A DNA stretch of 64,000 nucleotides. Source: Eucalyptus grandis. Lineage: Eukaryota; Streptophyta; Magnoliopsida; Myrtales; Myrtaceae. The notes beneath the pieces are model-generated. The model made no database searches. It was not told the origin of the DNA and saw nothing but the letters and a program-made list of their open reading frames with translations. Each line of letters begins with the position of its first letter. Position 1 is the first letter of the stretch. The position numbers and the translations under genes were made by a program. The stretch covers positions 52,125,738 to 52,189,737 of the forward strand of contig NC_052612.1 of the NCBI RefSeq assembly GCF_016545825.1. Reading direction: 5' to 3'. Shown here piece by piece: positions 26,085 through 38,535 of this stretch.

Positions 26085-28418
26085 ATAGGAGGATTTACAG
26101 CCCATGAAACATTTCCCATGCTCTGAGAATGGTCTGTGGTTGAAGTGGGTGCCAGAGCTGTTAGGGGAACCACACAGTAGTATGGAGCACAGCCTAAGGA
26201 AGATGCCTGAACAGGTTGAACAGCTGCTGGCATGGCAGGAATAGTGCTTCCATAGACGCTAGTGGGGGCAGATGGTGTGGAGCTAATGCTTTCAGATTGG
26301 ACTCCAGGTGGATAGTATTGTTGTGCTGCACTCTAAAGTGTAGTCTAAGATGGAGTGCCGGGAGGAAGTGGCTGCACCGATAGAGGAGGAGGTGCATATG
26401 ACACGCCATAAGGAGGCATGCTTTGGCCTGGGAAGGGAACAGCAGAGATTTATGGTGGAGGTGCATAACCAAACGGAGGAGTAGTTACAGGTGCTCCCCA
26501 TGGAACTGGAGTAGCTGTGCAGCTTGCAGGCGGAGAAGCTGTAAGGGGACAACCTGCAGTAAATTGCTGAGATGGACAAGCACCAGTAGGCTGGCTTGTA
26601 GCAGGAATGGGCACTGTTGAAGCTGGAGGAGCAGGAGGTACAGAAGGCTGCAAGGGTCTTCCAGCCACTTTTACAGCAATGGTTCTCCCCTCAAGAAGAT
26701 GGCTGTTCATGGCTTGAATAGCAGCATTTGCCATTTGGAGTCTTGGACATCTGCATACTTTACAAAACCATATCCTTTGCTCATCCAGTGATTCGGTCCT
26801 TGAAGACTTTAGCCATAATGATCTCACCAAATTGTGAGAACAAATGAATCAATGCATTGTCATCAAGGGTAGGTGGCAAATACCTGATATATAAGTTTGT
26901 ATCATCGTCTTTGGTGGCTTCAACACATTTGACCCTAAACTCCGATGTGATCAAGTCCCATTCCCTTTACCACTGGTGTTTTTAAGCCAAGAAGGATTGC
27001 TTACAGTACTGCCAGGACCAAGTGCCAGAGCGCTGCTTTGCTTGGTGGCTGACTCAGGAACTGTCTCTCCTAACTCAGCTTAGAAATTCTGATACTCATC
27101 ATCCATTTTCTTTCCGATAGCACCCTTCATGGGACAATCTATCATAGGGTGCCCCCCATCACCGCCAATCTTACAGAGTACATCACACTTAAATGTAGAT
27201 GTACATGAAGGATGTGGATATTGCTGATGACCAGGTTCACCACAAGCCGACAATACTCCTCATCTTTTATGGTCCCATTCAAGGCGGCAACTTCTCTGAG
27301 CTGCTGTCTCTTGTGCTCATTCAGTACCTCATCCACTGGCTGCAACAGCTTCTCTACCATACCAGCAGCTGCATCAAGAGCTTCCTGTGTCTCAGCTTCA
27401 ACCATAACATGTAAATCCTCATTTTCAGACGGGTCAGACTTCAAATCCCTTTTCTGCTGCAACCTACCCTCTTTAACCGAACCTTTACCACGAATAACAA
27501 TTTTGGCACCTGTTTCTCGCTGCATTCTCTTCTGAGTATTTTGCCTCGGACCAATAATAAGTTCGATGAAATTATAGCCAGGATACCCTTTCATCGGTAT
27601 ATAGAGTTTCTTTTGCAACTTGGGGCGGCCTATAATCCAGAGGTGGTTTAAATGCAGGATTCCGCTTAATTATCTGTGAAATAATTTCCTGCCTTTCCTT
27701 GTTTAATCGCTCTCGCGCTTCATACTCTCTCGTGTTTATCCTGATTCCCATGCTATCATAAATAGGCTCGGGTGAAGGAAAACGAGCTCCCTCAGTCTTA
27801 TCATCCAATGACCGACCAGACTGAAGCATTCCACTCATTTCCAAAAGGCTAGCGTTCAGGGCCTGAATTTCGGGATCAAATTCAATACCTCCAGTCAAAT
27901 CTTTCATGAAGTCAGGCAGCTGAACGGCAGGCTTCAGCTCGTCGTCGTCGGCCGACCGTGACTTCCCCTTCCTCGTGCCGCTTCCCGAGTCATTTCCCTC
28001 GGTACTCTGGCCGTTGCGATCGGACGAGGGAGGGTCCCATCGGCTACGGCAGCACCTCCTCCTCCCCGCCAGAGCAATCCTTGTCGGTGCCGCTGTGAGC
28101 ATTAGTGTCCAAGCTCCGCTCTGAGAGAGGATAGGCCTCTGTAAATGTGGCTTCCGCGGGGAATCAAAGGCCGGTTGGCGGAATCTCCGCAGAGCACGAG
28201 GAACCGTTTCCATAGACGCTCCGAGGGTGCTGGTGATTCGAAGATAGGGCTTTGACAGGGCTTCGAGCTTCAGATGATTGCGAAGAGAAAGTTGCGGTGG
28301 TGATCGGAGGGCTGAGGATCCGAAGGAGGAGGCGGAGGAGGAGGCGGAGGAAGGCAGCGGTGGAGGAAAGGAGGGAGGCTGGGGATCCACGGCGTAGTAT
28401 TGATTGCAGGGACTCCAT
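26085..28418 (-). pseudogene. Splicing factor SF1/BBP (branch-point binding protein) pseudogene
   Basis: Pieces of a plant SF1 lie in order on the minus strand. They are the SRWDPPSS segment and the ULM-like [11 protein letters not shown] region, then [20 protein letters not shown]. The KH domain follows ([40 protein letters not shown]), then zinc-knuckle, RRM (QMANAAIQAMN) and Pro-rich C-terminal parts ending near HSQSMGNVSWA. In plants SF1 recognises the intron branch point. Breaks are many. An extra C in the CCGCCCC run near 27630 shifts frame before the KH domain. A 1-bp loss follows EEYCRL near 27240. There are stops near 27081 and 26972, and frame changes before and inside the RRM. Both zinc knuckles have lost a Cys. 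The N-terminus also changes frame between the ATG at 28418 and 28390. No intron is visible, so a retrocopy is possible, but I saw no A-tail or target duplication. Confidence 0.82.
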
Positions 28419-29849
28419 GGGCGAGGAAGGATTCGGAGGCTCTAGGGTTTGGAGGATATGAGACGAAGAAGGTGGCGAGATGGAGATGGAGATGGAGATT
28501 CTGGAGAGGAATGCGTGCGTCGAACGGGGCGCGCCAAAACCTGAAATTGCGTCCTTTTATAACTCTACTCCAAAAAATCTACTATTCAAAGTGAATGATA
28601 AAGTTTAGGAATCATTTTGTGACGAATAAAATTATAAAGTTCAGGATTTTTCTCGAGGTTACCCGTTAAAATAATAATTTCGATTTCAAAATTTTCGTCA
28701 AAAGTTTTGTCATTCTAATAAATGATTGTGATAATTATTATAATTAATTTTTTTCGTTTATTTTTGTCAATCGTGTCATTGATATTTTCCTTTATACTTA
28801 AAGTTCAAAATCCTCTAATTACATGGCTCTTCATTTATTTATTTATTTTTGGTCTGGTGCTTTAAAAAAGATCATCTGAGTCCCTCAACTTGACAAGCTT
28901 GATTCCATCTAGTTTTGAAATTAAAAAAGAAAAGAAAAATACGACGGAAATTATTAATTAAGGTTAAAATTTCCAGCAAGGAAAATTTCTCCCCGGCTTT
29001 CTTTCGAATGATGCTTCGAACACAAAAGTTTAATCGAATGTGATTAATCTCAACAAATGCCAGAGATCCAATATTCAAGGGGCAAGCGGATCCTAGAATG
29101 TGGGATTAAAAGTTTTCCCCCAATTCATAATTAGCTGATTATCTACTTTGTTGTGCAACTAAATTTGCTTGGGTTAGAGACACAGGCAATTGTTTCAACA
29201 ATGTACTTTTGGTTCTTTACCATGATGAATACAACTATTTTTAATGTAGAATCTACCCCACGAGTCACAATTATTTTGAACATTTGAAATTTAGATAGCT
29301 TTTGACCTTATAACTAGCATGATAAATTCAGTATATCTAAAAGAAACAACGTCATTCTTTAAGACAAGTTCAATCGCTTTAGAGATGAATACATGAATCA
29401 AACACATAATAGTCTCAAAAGAGTTGGTCCATGATACTAAATTATCTGAGAAAAGGTAATGGAGAATAAAGAGGACATGGACATCGGTTATTCGGAGCCG
29501 ACGTTGGTTGGTGAAGCACGGAGAGTTTGTTTTGTTGTCTCGTCCAATAATAACAGCAGTGCGTCTATCCAGAGGGACACGGCCAACGAGTCCTCGAACA
29601 TAATACTTTCAGCCAGATGAAATAGAAGTGGTAAAAAAAAACTATAAAAAAAAAAAAAATTATCATATACTAGACGAAGAGAATGATTATGGTCGACCCC
29701 GTGAGCGTCTGTCATACCGAGATAAATTTGGATTTAGGAATGGCTCTCCAGCCATGGCAGCAGTCCGGTCCCGGACAAGTAATGCGAAGAGGAGGAGGGA
29801 GGAGACATTGATGGCGAGGACACTCCGAGGCGGTCGATGGGATCGGAAC
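28419..29849. other. Intergenic between SF1-like pseudogene and DYAD gene
   Basis: AT-rich with no convincing coding sequence. An A-rich run lies near 29634-29659. The part next to 29850 is probably the 3' UTR of the DYAD-like gene. Confidence 0.4.
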
Positions 29850-32800
29850 TCATGATTCCTCTCCTTGCATCATCGATCCTCGGATAGGGCTCATCTCCAA
29901 TGGTCCTCCCGGTCCCTGCAACGGCACTGGAAGCTGCACAAGCTGGTCATAGAGGAGAGACAGAACAATCAAATTAGAATGTTTTGAAGGCTCATTTTTT
30001 GAATTGGAAAAGGAAGGGTTAAATGGTAGAGAAGGATATGACATACATACAGCAGGAACAGGAGCGCTGCTAGAAGGGCTCAGCACCGAACCGTTTGGTC
30101 TTCTTTTATATGTGAGGGCAGCCAGTGAACTTGACGGAATGCAGTCGCTATTGTCGATAGAGATTCCAGTGCATAGTCTGCTACAGTCACGAATGTTCTG
30201 GCTGGTGGGGACTTCGTTGAGGTTGATGAGAGATCGCGGCGAGGTCATTGGAACCGACAGGAGATGAGTTGGAATAATAGTAGTAGTGGGCAGAGCAGCG
30301 AGGTTGACAAGGCGTTTCTCGGCTAGTGGCTTGACTGGCGAAGTAGGCAGAAGTGGTGGCGAGGTGGTTGAGGAGGAGACCGAAGGGGGAGTAGGGGCCA
30401 CAAGGAGGTCTTGGACGCTGAGCACCAGCTCAGACGGTGGGGACGTGGTGGTGCTGGGCCAGAGGAAGGTGCCCTGAGGCTTGCAGATCCTGAACCCACT
30501 CTTTAGTCTCTCTATCTTTGCAGCTTTGTCCTCTATCCCTGTTGTTATAGTCGCTGTTATTTTGTCTTGGTAGTGCAATTTGTCTTCTTGTTCCTGTCCC
30601 TCTGGTCCTTTTTCTGATTCATCTGTCCTTACTGCATCTGCTAGTTTCTTCTTCCTTTCTTCTGCCCCTAGTTCTGATTCGGTTTCTGATGATCCTTTGG
30701 TTCTCGGGTTCATTGTTGATGATGGCATTGTCGTTTCTTCCGATTCCTGTGAGGATCTTGATTCCACAGCGGTTTTCAATTTCAACGTCTCCATCGTTTC
30801 CTGCTGCTTCATCCATTGCTTCTCGCGGATATTGACGTAAAGAAATGCCAGAAATGTTAGAACTCGGATCATCAAAGGCTGGTGGATAAACTTCATTCTT
30901 ATTTATAATCGTTCTCAGTAAAAGAACAGTTATTGTATTTCTCAATTCTTGCTTGTACCATTTACAAATATGAAAACTGGCATGGAAATACTTTCGGTAC
31001 CTCCATTGCACAAAGAAGCTGCGAGACCTCGCGGAGCTGGTCCTCCATTGTAGCTTTCCTTTTCTTCAATTCAACATACATTTCCTGTTTACCAAATTAT
31101 TAGTTGATTAATAGACTACAAACACCAGTAAAACCGACCAAAATATGGATTCAAAAGCTGTCACTTGGAAAAAGAAGGCAAAAACGACAGTCACCTTCAT
31201 TGGAACTAAAGGGCTATCATGGTCCAAGTTCAAACAAGACATGCAAGATGTTGGGGTGGTCTCCACAACGAGGTCTTCCTCTTGCTTTTGGGACACCAAC
31301 TCTTGCATATCTCTGCTCATCATTCATCCGGAAAAATCAAATCCCTTGAGTAGCAGCATAAAGCTAATTTCTTTTTGGTAGAAAGACTAAAGTTGCCTTA
31401 CTTTGTCTGTATCCTGTACTTTAAGGAGCTAGTTAAAACATTATAACGCACATCGTTATACCATCGAAGAATAAATTTTTCCACATGGTTGAGGAAGAAA
31501 AACTTTTTGGAGTTACTATGTTCAGCCTCAAACGGTGAGAATAATCTATCAACATGTGTCAGCCATAGAGACTCGATTAATCAACATATCTACGCAATAA
31601 TGCAAGATAATTGCAATTCCACTCGCTCGCTCATCACTTCATCATTAATATTCAACGAGGTGTCTGTCGCCGCCGGTCGAAGAGATTATGAAACATTCCG
31701 CAATCGATGAACGTGGCTAAAAATTATTGGAAGAAATATCCTGTCCTCAGCTTCTGTCAAAAGCGATTTTCTCCACTCCTCTCGCGGAGGAGTCTCTATT
31801 TCCGTCAGAGATAGAAACGAAAAAAATATGCAGCGGATGACCCGTGCATGAGCTAGCTCTCTAATAAACAGAAATTCCTGAACGACGACGCCAATCATTT
31901 AACCGAGCTAATACATACTAACAAAAGCTAAAATGGGCATAGCAAATTATTCAAAAAAACAGAAGGAGAAGAAAAACCTTTTAGCAACCTTCTTCAAGCA
32001 ACGAGAAAATACGAAAATATACAATAGGTACCTCTTCAGGTTGGCCATCTCTTCTTTGAGCTGCTTGATCTCCCGGGCGCAGGTCGGGTCCCGGGTGGGA
32101 TTATCCCCGGGTTTCCACCCGGGAGGCGGAGTCCAATACGGATCCTCCACGCCTGCCGCCTTCCTCACCTCCACGAGGTTCGCGCTCTCCAGCCAGTACT
32201 CCATGGCCCCATCCGCGTTGTGCCTCCTCCGGAACCTCTCCGCCCCGCCCGGTGCCAGCTTCCCCGCCATGTGCTTCAGGAGGTGGTCCAACAGCCCCGT
32301 GTCTCCGATCAGCTTCCGTGCCTCCGACCTCAGAGCCGGCCTCAGGATCGGATTCCCGGCCACCGCCCGCTTCTCCTTCAGTATCTTCAGCATGTTTCGC
32401 TCCGCCAACTTATACCTTCATCATTAAACGAAGAACAATTCAAGATGGCATTAATGACAGATTGAGTTGGGAGCTTCTCATCAATGGGCAACGAATCTAG
32501 ACTTCATTCTCACCTCTCTGCAGACCACCTTTCTATAGAGCCTCTGATCCCCTTTCGCTTGACGTGAGAATGAACCTTAACCGCTTGCGGTTTTTGGTCG
32601 CGCTTGGCTCTTTTGCTCGCCCGTGTTCTTTTCTGTCCTTTGCACTTTCTCTTCGGGATCTTCCTAGGAATGATCTCAGTTGAAGCTTCTGCTTCTTCTT
32701 CATCCTCCTCGTCCTCCTTTGCCTCGTCCTCCTTTACCTCATCCTCCTCTTCTTCATCCTCTTTTTCTTTCACTTCTGGACTCTTTTCAACCTCTATCTC

Positions 32801-33732
32801 CTGACCTTCTGTCGTTTCCTTCTCTTTCTCGGGTCGCCCATGCTCGACGCTCTGCGACAGAAGTCTTAGGTTGTCGTTGTTCTCGGCGTGCCTACTGAGG
32901 AACCTGACCTGCCGGCGCTTCCCCCACCGGACCATCCCATTGCACTCGAGCTCAGACCAGCACGAGCCCTTCTTGGCGATGATCCCAGTGCTCGACCCAG
33001 AAACGACAGGGGCAGGGCTCGACGCCGTTCTCCCGTAGGCCCAGAAGCCCCACGAGCTTTTCTTCTCTGCCAGCTCCGCCGCTGCGATCCTCCTCCTGAG
33101 GAGTTGGCCGGCAATTTCTGACCCCAACACATACTTCTCGTCGAGCGCTGGCGTTTTCTTTCTGTCAGTCTGGTCGCCGGAGCTGAAGTGCTTTCTCAGA
33201 GAGTAAATGCTGGGAAATCTCAGCGATACGCTCCGCCCAGCCTTTTCACTCACCTGCCAACAATTTCATATACATAAAGTTACATACTCCCGTGATTAAA
33301 ACAACTTAAAAGTCCTGGCGATGCGTCACTCTAGAACAGAATCAACAAATGATTATCACCATGGCTACGCGGACTAGCTTGAGCTGTTCTGGGTGCTTTG
33401 ATGAGAGCTTGTCGTGATCGATTTCGTAGAAAAACCCCGCCGACACATCTTCTTCTGCTGCATATGCAAACAAAAGAGCAAAAAAAAGTAGAGATCATCC
33501 AGTCATCCAGAAAGAGAGAATTTGAAAACTGGTCTAGCCGTAGCTCTCGGAGACAGACGTTGAAAGGGACAAAGAGGACGAACGAATCAGAGAGGCCTGA
33601 CGATCGATCGGGGTCTGGGGAAATACCTTGGGCACAGTGAGGTGTCGCTGCGGACAGTACTATCTGTCTCCCCAAACATGGGGTCTGTGCGCCGTCTTGG
33701 CTGCTTTGTCCTCGCCTCCTGCTCAAGTACAT
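29850..33732 (-). CDS. DYAD: DYAD/SWITCH1 (AMEIOTIC1-family) meiosis protein, 7 exons
   Basis: Coding exons are 33732-33627, 33457-33360, 33253-32514, 32415-32032, 31312-31195, 31084-31001 and 30821-29850. Phases join throughout, giving 833 residues. Matches to Arabidopsis SWI1/DYAD as I know it run in order. They are AGFFYEIDHDK (about 40-50), VSLRFPSIYSLRKHF, SSWGFWAY, an acidic E/D/K-rich stretch (about 220-270), RWSAERYKLAERNMLK, RPALRSEARKLIGDTGLLDH, DPYWTPPPGWKPGDNPT, coiled-coil-like EMYVELKKRKATMEDQL, then GFRICKPQGTFLWP and SPVKPLAEK. Family members act in the meiocyte nucleus: SWI1 protects sister-chromatid cohesion in prophase I and maize AM1 is needed to enter meiosis. The C-terminus extends beyond Arabidopsis SWI1. 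The exon 7 acceptor (CCGCGAG) is weak, and a GTATGT at about 30058-30063 could mark one more intron near the end. An untranslated 5' exon is possible, since TTTGCAG lies six bases before the start codon. Confidence 0.9.
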
Positions 33733-34949
33733 CGTTTTCTGCAAATGAAAACCCCCACAGACAGAGTCACAGTCCACACCCAATCACCCTCTCCCTCTCT
33801 CTCTCTTCGATCGGCGACGACGATCTTCACCGAACTCGCAAATGGGAAAAACCCGATTAGCCCTACTCTCCGACTGCGTGTGGGAGCGAGTGAAGTTGAG
33901 CCTGGGGGAAGAAGATTACGCTGTGCATGTAATGATGGTGATTTATACGATCGCCGCGGATATGCTGCGTTCATGCAGGTGTAATCATCATCGCTAATCA
34001 CCTCGCCTTTTCGGTCTCTCTCCCCTTTTCAGCCTCTGCATGCACGCACGTAATTCGTGCCATCGCGGAATCGCTAACGCAACAGAGCGAGATGGTTCCC
34101 CCACTCTCCAGGGGAGCGCGTGGGCGGGCACGCGACGGGCTTGCGTCATTCGTCTTCGGTTTTCGCTTTTACGAAGGCGCGTGGCTGTGGCCCGTGTGAG
34201 GAGCGCGTGGCTGTGTTCGCAGGGATGGGGGAGTATAACAGAAAGAGAGAAAGAAAGCGACGCTGTCGAGGAAGGAGATTACAGTGGTGGTTTTGGTGTG
34301 CAGCATATCTCCATGAAAACACGAGCTTTTCCTTCGCCATGATTAGGGCTTGGAGAGCATCGAAAGCGAGTCATTAACAGGGAAAAAAGAAGGAAGTTTC
34401 ATCTGGATCAGTGCTCAAAAGAGAAACAGTACAGAGATCACATTGAATGAGGAAATCGAGTAAAGCTTTGTTCGTTCGAAGTAGGAAAAGAATGAATATG
34501 CTCGGGATAAAAATGGGCAAGCTGAGCGAAAAGCTGGGAGATGGACCTGCCCATGTTAGGGAACCGAGGATTTCCGAAAACGGTAAGGGGTCTCCAGAGC
34601 TTTGACTGGGGGTCTCAAGCAAACGGGAATAATCGACAATCGGATAAGAACGACAGACTTCGAGGATATGCTCATGAGATTTAATGAACATCGGTCGTTT
34701 TCAGATCAAGAGCATTAAATGAACTCGATTGCTTATTCGGTAAAATGCTTAGCTTCAGGCGATCGGCTGCTGCTCCTGTTATGTCGTAGCATGAACGCTC
34801 AGCAGAAAATAGAGCAGGAACAGACAAGCCCGGTATGAAGACAAATTCAAAATAAGGGAAGAAAAGAGAGGAGAAGAAGAAGACTATCTTTGTTAAAAGT
34901 CTCTGCTAAAACGCTATGGAACCGCTCGAAGACAAGAAGCATAACATTG
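33733..34949. other. Upstream region of the DYAD-like gene; no other gene seen
   Basis: It contains a CT-rich tract (about 33786-33808) and several short frames on both strands, none with family resemblance. It probably includes promoter and 5' leader of the minus-strand DYAD gene and the 3' side of the leader-like block at 34950-35560. Confidence 0.4.
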
Positions 34950-35560
34950 TTAAAGTCTCTGCTCCTGAGGAATGAATGCGGAGTTTTCTCGACTATTTCC
35001 CCGCATTTCTTCGCCCGACAAACAGGATGGAAAACCACAGAAACAGAGAAAAGCTCGTACCTTTACGGGAATGGGCGAGCCTCGAGCGGTCCTTGGAGCT
35101 AGGGCGGAGCGCGGGATCCTGCAAAAGAGATGGAACTGTTGAGGCGACGGTCGAAGGAAAGGACTGAGATTAAGAAGAAGAAGAAATCGCAGAGAGGAAG
35201 ACGAAGATGATGGCCGAGACGAGAGAAGGTTCAACGACCAACGAGAACCTCCAAAGTTTTGGGCGCCTGAGAAACGGAATCTCGGAGACGCGTTGAGGTT
35301 CGGGGGAGAAAATGGCGATGGAGGCGAGAGAGAGAGAGAGAAATCAGTTATGCATGGGAAGTGAATCAGCAGAAATGGAAGAATCGTTGTTTGGAGAAAG
35401 AGAGAGAGAGAGAGGATGTTATGTAATGTAATGCTAGTGTGCGGAGAGGAGAGGAGAGGGAGAGGGAGAGGGAGAGGGGGTTGCTCCTCACGTGCCTCCC
35501 GCTTCTGATTCCGTTCCTGGTCCCACAACCGTAAGACCCACTCCGAAATCACCATCTTCT
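34950..35560 (-). repeat. Duplicated 5' leader exon-like block (copy without a recognised coding exon)
   Basis: On the minus strand a GA/CT-rich leader ends in GCCCATTCCCGTAAAG followed by a GTACGAGC donor (donor near 35061). Its intron begins CTTTTCTCTGTTTCTGTGG. The block at 38865-39345 has the same arrangement: a leader ending CCATTTGGTGAAG, the identical GTACGAGC donor and a similar intron start. Here I find no exon matching the 90-residue protein that follows the other copy. An open frame spans the block but is low-complexity Ser/Leu/Pro. The paired donors suggest duplicated transcription starts. Confidence 0.55.
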
Positions 35561-35619
35561 CCCTGGCCCTTTCCGCTCGCCAATTTTACCAGCACTTTTC
35601 CGTGCAATGAGTTTTAAGC

Positions 35620-36235
35620 AAACTGGCCAGTAGGCGGGCGACACGTGTGCAAGAGTTCGCAGAAGCATACCAAAGCTCTTTCGTTATCATTTTTATTTTT
35701 CTTCTTTCGGGCCTAGGATTCAAAAAAGGGAAATGTTTTCGGGTACGATGAGGTGGCAAATGACTCTATGTTACGTCCTATGTTATGTTACGAAGCATCG
35801 CCATATCAAGATCAAACCACTAGCAAAGCAAGCATTCTCTCGCCAATACTTTTATAGCCTCCACAGGATTATTCATGTCTTCAGTGGATTGGGAAGGATT
35901 TTACATTGGGGGAGCTAATTTAAAGATATCGCCAAGATGGAAATAAAATCATGAGTTAACTTTTTTATTTTATGATTGAATGGTTGCTAAAACTAAATTG
36001 AGCCCTTTGGAAAATGGAAATGCCATGTGCTTTGTGCTTATGAAAGTCGACCAACTTCTTGCATTATTGGACCCCGCCATTTCCTCATAGTCACAATGGT
36101 CCTATGAGGGCCGTTGTCTTTTGTTTTTCTACATAGTAACTTATAGTGATGTCCTAAGCGTCTTTTGCAATATTTAAGAACATGTAAATATATAATAAAA
36201 TTAGTAAATATTGTCCCACAAAAGATCAACCACTT
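35620..36235. repeat. Local duplication module M, copy 1
   Basis: The stretch with 'TATGTTACGTCCTATGTTAT' and GAAGCATCGCCAT, then AAATGGAAATGCCATGTGCTT, recurs at 37830-38400. Part of it recurs at 57050-57340 and a short piece near 41930-42060. It has no coding sequence. Confidence 0.75.
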
Positions 36236-37740
36236 CATCTAATATACACATGCGTCTGCCGGGACGATGAGCTTGAAGGGAGATGATTCTGGAGGCATCC
36301 TATTCGCGAGCCGGCGAAGCTACTGGACATGCCCATCGACCAGTAACTCCTCCGTCCCGCATAAGTTAAAGGCCTTATAAACCATGGCAAGATGTACTTA
36401 TGGGTGTTTATAAAAAAATGAAAAATTATTTCATGGAATATCAAAGATCTTGAAAATTATTTTCTAATAATTAGCATTTGTAACTCCTTTTTCATCTTTA
36501 TATATTATTATTCGTAATAAAAGTGTTTTCCTTGATTAACTTGTTTAAGTGATATAAGCAATTATTTTAGGAAAATATTTTGAATCGTTGATTTTTTATG
36601 GAACAAACGCATTATGAACATATTTACATATATGACTAATAAAATTTATAATTGAGTTTAGCAATTTAAGTATTTTCTTTAAACGAATGAACATAATAAA
36701 TTCGGTCGTTATGGTCAGACTCATTATGGATTTTTGCCTATCAAGTATTGCTCTATACTATTGGAAGACAAATTTTTAATAGAATTGCTATACTTTGGTA
36801 TTTAAGCTTAACTAAATTAGAAATTTTAACATATGAACAATAAATTTGATTCAAGTGTGACCATACTCCTCCGAATGTAATGGTCATGAAGAAATAGATG
36901 TGTTCTCCTGTTAGTTTTCGTTTCACAGGGAAGGTACATAGTTTAAGTATGTGGTACATATCCTGTTTGTAACTTGATGGCAAAGATTTGAAATGAAACC
37001 TAGCAATGACAAATTGAAGAATTGGTTCGTTGGAGCTAGGGTTAATTTTTTTCCCCAAACCGGTCTATTGGACTTTTGTTAAACTTACCACCAAACCGAA
37101 TATTGAACACATGAACGCGGATTGTGAATGGAGGGGTGATCATTGGTTGGGCTTGAGTTGGGTTGGGCCTAATATGTTATCCAAGAAAAATTGTACAACA
37201 ATTTTGTGGCACGGTCAAGTATAGCTTCACGACTAAACCCTCGAGCAAGCCTATCCAAATTGCTATGGGACACGTCGGGCTTGACGCAAATCTAAAGAAG
37301 CCTACTGAGCAGCTCAACTCACGATCATGTCTACATGAATGGTTAGTGAAGTGAGGGGTAGATTTGCACCAACATAGTAAAAATAATTACTTATGCCGGC
37401 ATGGAATGCTTAAGATATTTCTACATATAACTTTGCTTCGAAGATGAAAAAGAAAATACTCTCGATTGCAAAGAAGTTATTATAGTAAAAATAATTACTT
37501 GTGCCGGCATGGAATCCTTAGTAAAAATACGTATGACTTTGCTTCATAATTTGAAGATGAAAAAGAAAATACTATTGTCTATTGTGAAGGAGTTATTAGG
37601 AAATCATACATGATTCTATATATCAATTATAGTGTATTGAAATAGGTTTCAAATATTTTATGCTATAAGTTACAAACCTCAAATTATGTTAAAAAGAAAA
37701 AGAAAAGGTAAAACAAAAACCATTGTAAACGGGATCAAGC
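36236..37740. repeat. Local duplication unit 0: 5' stub of a third quinone oxidoreductase copy plus upstream DNA
   Basis: This matches 52459-53760 and 62200-63840 over most of its length (for example 'TCCAAGAAAAATTGTACAAC', 'TGCCGGCATGGAATGC' and 'TTTGTGGCACGGTCAAG'). At its low-coordinate end the minus strand encodes MGMSSSFAGSRIGCLQNHLP, aligned with the first transit-peptide residues of the intact gene at 62266. The rest of that gene is missing here. Confidence 0.8.
36255..36335 (-). pseudogene. Transit-peptide stub of a third quinone oxidoreductase copy
   Basis: About 27 codons (MGMSSSFAGSRIGCLQNHLPSSSSSRQ) correspond to the start of the copy B protein ([20 protein letters not shown]). 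Beyond that the sequence leaves the gene and enters module M. No oxidoreductase exons follow downstream, so it is a truncated copy made by the local duplication. Confidence 0.7.
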
Positions 37741-37829
37741 CATAAGAAAATCGGTCAGTTTCAATTTCGACTGACTTATCGTAACTTGGAAAGTAAAATT
37801 ATTGAAATATTCACTCCACAGTGCTGTCG

Positions 37830-38400
37830 GGAAATGATTGAGTGGGCCAAAGGTTTGCAAGAGAGAGAGAGAGAGAGAGAGATTCCGAGAGGACAAGATT
37901 ATATGTCACGTCCTATGTTATGTTACGAAGCATCGCCATAATCAGATCAAAATCTGGCAAGCATCTTCCCGCCAACGCTTTTGTTGCCTCCTCATGATTG
38001 TTCATGTCTTCGGTGGATTGGGAAGAATTTTACAAGATTTGATTGGGAGAGCTACTTCAAAGTATCACCAAGATAGAAATAAAATCACAAGTTAAGTTTT
38101 ATTTTATTTTATTTTATGATTGGATGGTGCTAAAACTAAATCGAATCCTTTGGAAAATGGAAATGCCATGTGCTTGTCAATTTTGACTGACTTCTTACAT
38201 GATTGGATCCCGCCATTTCTTCATAGTCATAATGGTCCAATGAGGGCGGTTGTCTTATTGTTTTTCTACCTAGCAACTTATGGTGATGTCCTAAAACGTG
38301 ACGCACAATATGCATCTTTTGCACTATTTAAGAATATGTAAAAATATGATAAAATTAGTAAATATTGTCCCACAAAAGATCAACCACTTCATTAATATAA
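37830..38400. repeat. Local duplication module M, copy 2
   Basis: Near-identical in order to 35620-36235, with a GA microsatellite (about 37861-37880) at its start. The shared tracts include 'TGTTATGTTACGAAGCATCG' and 'TGGAAATGCCATGTGCTTGT'. It lies just downstream of the small minus-strand gene at 38536-38808. Confidence 0.75.
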
Positions 38401-38535
38401 ATATGCATCTTTATACTAACACCAATCACCGTTATATGGATACGGACATCCAAGAGAGAACTCAATACATTGCATTACCTAGTATCATTGCATTAGCATT
38501 TGAACAAACACCTGCCTATGCAGTACTAAGTACCC

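Noticed and set aside
27142..27618. KH-domain frame as an independent small gene
   Set aside because: It has no own start and is continuous in order with flanking SF1 pieces in other frames, so it is part of the pseudogene.
34950..35555. 201-codon minus-strand frame
   Set aside because: Ser/Leu/Pro-rich low complexity from microsatellite-bearing leader DNA; the paired block at 38865-39345 keeps the donor site but not this protein.
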